Positions 59,599 through 64,000 of a stretch of 64,000 nt of DNA are shown here, piece after piece (position 1 is the stretch's first letter; each line of letters starts with the position of its first letter). The position numbers were made by a program, and so were the translations under genes. The stretch covers positions 1-64,000 of the forward strand of contig NZ_FTMB01000003.1 of the NCBI RefSeq assembly GCF_900155885.1, in the 5' to 3' direction. The DNA is from Rhizobium sp. RU20A. Lineage in GTDB: Bacteria > Pseudomonadota > Alphaproteobacteria > Rhizobiales > Rhizobiaceae. Under the pieces are notes generated by a model, which saw only the letters and a list, made by a program, of their open reading frames with translations, was not told the DNA's origin and made no database searches.

Positions 59599-61395
59599 CT
59601 ATTTCGCCGGCGCCGATTTCTTTTTGAACAATCCCTTGAGATTGTCGAAGAGCTCCACCTTCACCCCATGGCGCTTCATGATGATCGACTGCTGGATGAT
59701 CGAGAGCGTGTTGTTCCAGGCCCAGTAGATCACCAGGCCCGCCGGGAAGCTGGCCAGCATGAAGGTGAAGACGAGCGGCATCCAGGTGAAGATCATCGCC
59801 TGGGCCGGATCGGGCGGCGTCGGGTTCATGCGCATCTGCAGGAACATGGTGATGCCCATGAGAATCGGCCACACGCCGATCATCAACATATGCGGCATTT
59901 CGATCGGGATCAGGCCGAAGAGGTTGAAGATCGAGGTCGGGTCCGGCGCCGAGAGGTCACGGATCCAGCCGAAGAACGGCGCATGGCGCATTTCGATCGT
60001 GACGTAGATGACCTTGTAGAGGGCGAAGAAGACAGGGATCTGCACCACGATCGGCCAGCAGCCGGCCAGCGGATTGATCTTCTCTTCCTTGTAGAGCTGC
60101 ATCATCGCCTGCTGCAGGCCCATGCGGTCGTCGCCGAACTTGGCCTTCAGTTCCTCCATCTTCGGCTGAACCTTCTTCATGTTCGCCATGGACGCGTATT
60201 GCTTGTTGGCGAGCGGGTAGAAGAGCAGCTTGACCACGATGGTAGTGAGCAGGATGGCCACGCCGAAATTGCCGAAGAGATGGAAGAAGTAGTCCATCAC
60301 CCAGAACATCGGCTTGGTGAAGAAGTAGAACCAGCCCCAGTCGATCATCAGGTCGAAATGCGGGATGGCGTAGCTTGTCTCGTAGCCGTCGATGACGGGA
60401 ACCTGCTTGGCACCGGCGAAGAGAAGCGTCTTGTAGTCGGACTTCTGGCCCGGCGCGATCGTCTGCTTGTCCTGCTGGTAGTCGGCCTGATAGCGGGCGC
60501 GGCCATCGGTAAAGTGCGAGAAGCGCGTATCGTAGGCGGTCGCCTGCGGCGGGATGAGCGCTGCGGCCCAGTATTTGTCGGTGATGCCGAGCCAGCCGCC
60601 GGTGGCCTTGCCGGGCGAAAGCGTGCCGTCCTCTTCGGAGGCGTGATAGGTCTCTTCCTGCAGGCCATGCTCGCCGATGTAGCCGATAAAGCCTTCATGC
60701 AGAACGTAAGCGGCCGGGGTCAGCGGCTTGCTGAAGCGCGTCACGCGGCCATAGGTGGACAATTCGATCGGCGCGTCGCTGCCATTGCTGACACTGTCGA
60801 CGATCTGGAACATGTATTTGTCGTCGACCGAAATGGTGCGGGTGAAGACGACGCCCTTTTCGTTGGTGAAGGAGAGGGTGACCGGCGTCGAAGGCGTCAG
60901 CTTGTCGCCGGAAGCCAGCGTCCAGGCCGTGTTGGCGGACGGGACCGTGCCGACATCGCTGCCGGCAACGAAGCCTGCCTCGGCGAAGTAGCCGTCCTTC
61001 GTATCGGCGGGGCTGAAGAGGGTGATGATCGGGCTCGTCGGGTCCACGGTCTCGTGGTAGGCCTTGAGCTTCAGGTCGTCGAAGCGGGCGCCCGTCAGAC
61101 TGATGGAGCCGGAAAGGGCCGGCGTGTCGATCTGAACGCGCGCGGCCTTGGCCAGCGCCTCGTCACGGTTTTCCACCCCGCCGGGAACGGTGCCGGCCGC
61201 GCTGCCGGTGGCCGGCTGGGCCTGGCCATTGGCAGCAGTCGTGGCGTTGCCCGTCGTCTCGGTCTGTGCGGCCTGACGCTGCTGGGCTGCCAGGCGTTCC
61301 TTTTCCATCTTGGGATTGATGTAGAGAAACTGCCAAGCAATCAGGATGAGCACGGAGAGCCCGATCGCCACGAAATAATTACGGTTTTTTTCCAT
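59599..61395 (-). CDS. yidC: Membrane protein insertase YidC
   Basis: Inner-membrane insertase/Oxa1-type protein of 598 aa. The N-terminal anchor is NYFVAIGLSVLILIAWQFLY (residues 6-25), followed by a long periplasmic domain (about 60-370) and the Oxa1 core (about 375-580), where YPLANKQYASMANMKKVQPKM and the cytoplasmic loop are recognisable. A short basic tail ends KKKSAPAK. The ATG at 61395 overlaps the rnpA stop by one base (TGATG), indicating coupling; a GTG one codon earlier is rejected. Confidence 0.96.
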   Translation of the reverse strand: MEKNRNYFVAIGLSVLILIAWQFLYINPKMEKERLAAQQRQAAQTETTGNATTAANGQAQPATGSAAGTVPGGVENRDEALAKAARVQIDTPALSGSISLTGARFDDLKLKAYHETVDPTSPIITLFSPADTKDGYFAEAGFVAGSDVGTVPSANTAWTLASGDKLTPSTPVTLSFTNEKGVVFTRTISVDDKYMFQIVDSVSNGSDAPIELSTYGRVTRFSKPLTPAAYVLHEGFIGYIGEHGLQEETYHASEEDGTLSPGKATGGWLGITDKYWAAALIPPQATAYDTRFSHFTDGRARYQADYQQDKQTIAPGQKSDYKTLLFAGAKQVPVIDGYETSYAIPHFDLMIDWGWFYFFTKPMFWVMDYFFHLFGNFGVAILLTTIVVKLLFYPLANKQYASMANMKKVQPKMEELKAKFGDDRMGLQQAMMQLYKEEKINPLAGCWPIVVQIPVFFALYKVIYVTIEMRHAPFFGWIRDLSAPDPTSIFNLFGLIPIEMPHMLMIGVWPILMGITMFLQMRMNPTPPDPAQAMIFTWMPLVFTFMLASFPAGLVIYWAWNNTLSIIQQSIIMKRHGVKVELFDNLKGLFKKKSAPAK

Positions 61396-61823
61396 CACTC
61401 GTTCCTGGAGCCGGCCGGCGGCCGCTTCGGTTTCGGCTTTGACTGGATGCGGTCGCCAAGGGCTTTCGTGAGCGCTTCAAAGGAGGCGCCGAGCACCTCG
61501 CGGCGGGCGACAACGACATAGTCGTGTCCGGGCTGCATTGCAAATGCTGCGGAGAGGCGCACGGCTTCTTTCAGGCGACGGCGCATGCGATTGCGCTCTA
61601 CCGCGTTGCCATGCTTCTTCGTGACGGTAAATCCGACACGGGCCGGTTCGTCCGGCACCTTGCGGTCGAGAACTTCCAACTGGAACAGCGGGCCCTTGCG
61701 GCGCTCGCCCTCTCTTGCCGCGAGAAACTGCGGCCGGCTTTTCAGCCGCCCGACAGTTGGTTTGTCCGCCGGCGTCTTGTCGTCGGCCACGGAAGGCCCG
61801 CGATCAGGACGCCGGGCGCTCAC
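61395..61823 (-). CDS. rnpA: Ribonuclease P protein component
   Basis: Protein subunit of RNase P, 142 aa, which helps M1 RNA cut the 5' leader of pre-tRNAs. The conserved RNR-like motif is [19 protein letters not shown] (about residues 70-88), preceded by VGFTVTKK. It has an N-terminal extension of about 25 residues and a basic C-terminal tail. Lies five bases downstream of rpmH and overlaps yidC. Confidence 0.94.
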   Translation of the reverse strand: MSARRPDRGPSVADDKTPADKPTVGRLKSRPQFLAAREGERRKGPLFQLEVLDRKVPDEPARVGFTVTKKHGNAVERNRMRRRLKEAVRLSAAFAMQPGHDYVVVARREVLGASFEALTKALGDRIQSKPKPKRPPAGSRNE

Positions 61824-61828
61824 GGCGA

Positions 61829-61963
61829 TCAGGCCGACAGGCGCTTGCGGCCACGGGCGCGGCGAGCCTTGATGACCAGACGGCCGCCCTTGGTGGCGAT
61901 ACGAGCACGGAAGCCGTGCCGGCGCTTGCGAACAAGCTTGGAGGGTTGGTAGGTACGCTTCAT
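61829..61963 (-). CDS. rpmH: 50S ribosomal protein L34
   Basis: Ribosomal protein of 44 aa: [18 protein letters not shown] at the start, ending [10 protein letters not shown]. This sequence is nearly invariant in bacteria. The start is ATG 61963; the preceding bases are A/T-rich without a clear Shine-Dalgarno site. First gene of rpmH-rnpA-yidC. It is short and easily missed. Confidence 0.97.
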   Translation of the reverse strand: MKRTYQPSKLVRKRRHGFRARIATKGGRLVIKARRARGRKRLSA

Positions 61964-62277
61964 TTTTTTAAATACCGCGGTGTGCGGCCCTTCTTGGGTT
62001 TGCAGTTTTGCAAGAGCGTTTACGATCCGGGCACGGCGAGACGAGGCTTGTCTGCGCCCAGCCCAGGCGTGCGCGGCTTATAAGTGCAAAGAGCGCGCAA
62101 AGTCAATCAGCGCCGGACTTTCATTGACCAGATCCGCGTGCGCAGCATGGTTTTGGACGCGCAAGAAGGCCCAGCGCTCCCGAATTTCAACTATGAACGC
62201 TATGCTTTCGTTAACCGCGACTGACATAGGTTCGCGCCTCTGGAGTTTGAGGCAGCGTTCAAGGGAATCAGACACTC
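61964..62277. promoter_or_regulatory. 314-bp spacer between rpmH and the chemotaxis receptor gene
   Basis: No gene is supported. It carries the rpmH promoter (62077-62106) and, toward its right end, the unresolved promoter of the chemotaxis receptor. Confidence 0.6.
62077..62106 (-). promoter_or_regulatory. Sigma-70 promoter of rpmH
   Basis: Read on the minus strand, TTGACT (62106-62101) and TATAAG (62082-62077) are separated by 18 bases and lie about 115 bases before the rpmH start. A good housekeeping promoter. Confidence 0.75.
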
Positions 62278-64000
62278 ATGAAGATCCGCGGTAAAATCTA
62301 TCTGGTCGTTGGTTTGATGGCCCTTGTGAGTCTTCTGATGGGCGCCGTGGCGCTCGGCGTGATCGAACGCTACAATCATCAGTTCCAAACATTCCAAAAT
62401 GCCGCCGACCGGGCCTACAAGGGTGAGCGGCTGAACCGTCTCGTCACGGCCGTCGTGATGGATGCCCGCGGCATCTATGCCGCATCCAGCAAGGAAAAGG
62501 CGGCGCCTTTTGCTGAGGCCGTGGTCAAGAGCCTCGACAAGATCGACGCGTTGCTGGCGAGCTGGCTGCCACTGGTACCCGCCGAGCAGCGCGCCGCCCT
62601 CGACGCGGTCGTCAAGCGCGCCGGCGAGTTCCGCGCTTTCCGTATGGAGACGGCGCGTCTGGGGCGCGAGGAAACGCCCCAGGCTGCGAATGCACAGGGC
62701 AATAACGAGGAAAACCGCGCCAACCGCAAGGCGTTCCAAGCCGAGATCGATGCCGTCGTCGAGACGGACAAGGCCGTTCTCGAAGCCGTCCGCGCCGATA
62801 TCGAAAACGTCCGCGGGACCATGTTCCTCCTGGTGCTCGTGACCGGTGTCGTCGGTCTTGGCGCCGGACTTGGTGCGGCCTTCATGATCGCAACGCACCA
62901 CATCAGCCGGCCGATCACGCAGCTGAACGCAAATATGAAGGCGCTGGCTGCCGGCGATTACGCAACCACCATTCCCTTTGCCGGACGCAAGGACGAAATC
63001 GGCGAAATGGCTGCTACGGTCGAAGTGTTCAAGCGCAATGGCATCGAAGCTAAGGAACTGAACGTCCAGGAACGGATCATGCGCGACAACACCGCCAATC
63101 TGCAGACCGATATTGCCAGCGTTGTTTCCGCCGCCGTGAATGGTGATTTTTCGGGTCGCATTCAGAAAGACTATGGCGAACCCGGCCTCAACCGCCTTGC
63201 CGAAAGCGTCAACGCGCTCGTTGCCGCGGTAGACCTCGGCATTTCTGAAACGCAGCGCGCGGTGGCCAGTCTGGCAGCGGGCGACCTCACGGGCAGCATG
63301 TCCGGCTCGTTCGAAGGCGCCTTCGCCGCCTTGCAGCGCAATGTGAACGAGGCACTGCGCACGTTGCAGTCCACCATGCGCGACGTTCACGGGGCAACCG
63401 ACCAGATTTCCGGCAATGCGAGCGAGTTGCGCAACGCTGCGGACGACCTGTCGAAGCGCACCGAGCAGCAGGCGGCCGCCCTTGAGCAGACGGCGGCAGC
63501 GCTGGAGGAAATCACCACGGCGGTCAGCCAGTCGACCGACCGGGCCCAGCAGGCTACCGACATGGTTGGCGAGACGACGGCAAGCGCTGCCCAGTCTGCG
63601 GTGATCGTGCGCGATGCCGTGAACGCCATGGAGCGGATCGAGCAGGCATCACGGGAAATCGGCCAGATTACCAACGTGATCGATGAGATCGCCTTCCAGA
63701 CCAACCTTCTGGCGCTGAATGCGGGCGTCGAAGCAGCCCGCGCCGGTGACGCCGGCAAAGGCTTTGCCGTCGTGGCCCAGGAGGTGCGGGAACTGGCGCA
63801 GCGTGCCGCCAGCGCCGCCAAGGACATCAAGGGGCTAATCGCCAAATCCGGCGACGAGGTTGCCACCGGCGTGCGCCTCGTGCAGGCGACCGGCACGGCC
63901 CTCGCGGAGATCGAGACGAGCGTCGTCAAGATCAACGAACATATTCACTCGATTGCCGCCGCCGCACGCGAGCAGTCGACCGGCCTTGGCGAGGTCAGCC
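62278..64000 (+). CDS. Methyl-accepting chemotaxis protein, 3' end beyond the window
   Basis: Transmembrane chemoreceptor; 574 codons are visible. The first helix is [20 protein letters not shown] (residues 7-26). A helical sensor region of about 160 residues with many Ala and Glu follows, then a second helix (about 182-206). A HAMP domain starts with [20 protein letters not shown], and a second HAMP-like unit is at about 300-360. The signalling domain has the hairpin motif [20 protein letters not shown] (N-A-G where most receptors have N-A-A). ATG 62278 follows AGGGA at rather long spacing. Ligand unknown; no che genes are in view. Confidence 0.93.
   Translation, partial: MKIRGKIYLVVGLMALVSLLMGAVALGVIERYNHQFQTFQNAADRAYKGERLNRLVTAVVMDARGIYAASSKEKAAPFAEAVVKSLDKIDALLASWLPLVPAEQRAALDAVVKRAGEFRAFRMETARLGREETPQAANAQGNNEENRANRKAFQAEIDAVVETDKAVLEAVRADIENVRGTMFLLVLVTGVVGLGAGLGAAFMIATHHISRPITQLNANMKALAAGDYATTIPFAGRKDEIGEMAATVEVFKRNGIEAKELNVQERIMRDNTANLQTDIASVVSAAVNGDFSGRIQKDYGEPGLNRLAESVNALVAAVDLGISETQRAVASLAAGDLTGSMSGSFEGAFAALQRNVNEALRTLQSTMRDVHGATDQISGNASELRNAADDLSKRTEQQAAALEQTAAALEEITTAVSQSTDRAQQATDMVGETTASAAQSAVIVRDAVNAMERIEQASREIGQITNVIDEIAFQTNLLALNAGVEAARAGDAGKGFAVVAQEVRELAQRAASAAKDIKGLIAKSGDEVATGVRLVQATGTALAEIETSVVKINEHIHSIAAAAREQSTGLGEVS

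Noticed and set aside
58229-59872. 547-codon minus-strand frame covering the EamA gene and the inverted repeat
   Set aside because: Different frame from the transporter, runs through a repeat, and has no fold.
59668-61521. 617-codon plus-strand frame over yidC
   Set aside because: Antisense shadow of yidC and rnpA.
62200-63390. 396-codon minus-strand frame over the chemoreceptor
   Set aside because: Antisense to a receptor with clear helices, HAMP and signalling domain.

Overview
The window is a GC-rich, densely coded piece of an alphaproteobacterial chromosome, almost certainly from the Rhizobiaceae (Ensifer/Rhizobium/Shinella/Agrobacterium-like). Pointers are the FrcBCA fructose transporter, a eukaryote-like GSII glutamine synthetase behind a sigma-54 promoter, a long PutA, the rpmH-rnpA-yidC-engB-argB and dapD-dapE-truA-fmt-def neighbourhoods, and several rhizobial-type palindromic intergenic repeats. 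From memory, the pgi-pyrE-pyrC-frcACB order resembles the Sinorhizobium meliloti chromosome. No rRNA, tRNA, CRISPR array, phage or IS transposase was seen.

Layout. 1-6.6 kb: polyol catabolism (start of an ABC transporter ATPase, two FGGY kinases, a GlpD/EryB-type dehydrogenase, a SorC-type regulator) with inverted repeats in both divergent promoters. 6.7-10.1 kb: AI-2E-type permease and acyl-CoA ligase. 10.3-22.4 kb: hexose and pyrimidine metabolism (pgi, a secreted protein, a glycosyltransferase, fructokinase, pyrE, pyrC, frcACB with a divergent ROK regulator and an RbsD/FucU mutarotase, then DoxX). 22.7-27.1 kb: a possible cAMP signalling module (Crp-like regulator, CHASE2 adenylate cyclase, FecR-like protein, Sel1-repeat protein). 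27.1-36.8 kb: a proline/hydroxyproline/5-oxoproline island (proline-racemase-family enzyme, pxpC, pxpB, divergent pxpA, one normal and one degenerate biotin carrier, phosphodiesterase, YkgJ, putA).

36.8-49.1 kb: ribokinase, rmuC, then def and fmt-truA separated by an inserted parDE/membrane protein/AraC block, then the dapD-DUF805-dapE operon, a LOG-family protein and a secreted EF-hand protein. 49.3-54.1 kb: DUF2735 protein and glnII, HAD nucleotidase, EamA transporter, fatty acid hydroxylase. 54.1-62.0 kb: argB, an ECF sigma/anti-sigma/fasciclin unit lying against the direction of its neighbours, engB, EamA transporter, yidC, rnpA, rpmH. A methyl-accepting chemotaxis protein runs off the right edge.

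How they work together. Fructose enters by FrcBCA, is phosphorylated by fructokinase and isomerised by Pgi to feed glucose-6-phosphate. Proline, hydroxyproline and 5-oxoproline would converge on glutamate through the racemase-family enzyme, PxpABC and PutA, with GSII making glutamine. The most unusual points are the degenerate biotin carrier (biotinyl Lys replaced by Gly) beside a normal one with no biotin carboxylase gene nearby, the self-contained cAMP module, the Ser/Cys active site of the racemase-family protein, the polyol locus with dyads in both divergent promoters, and two accessory blocks inserted between housekeeping genes.
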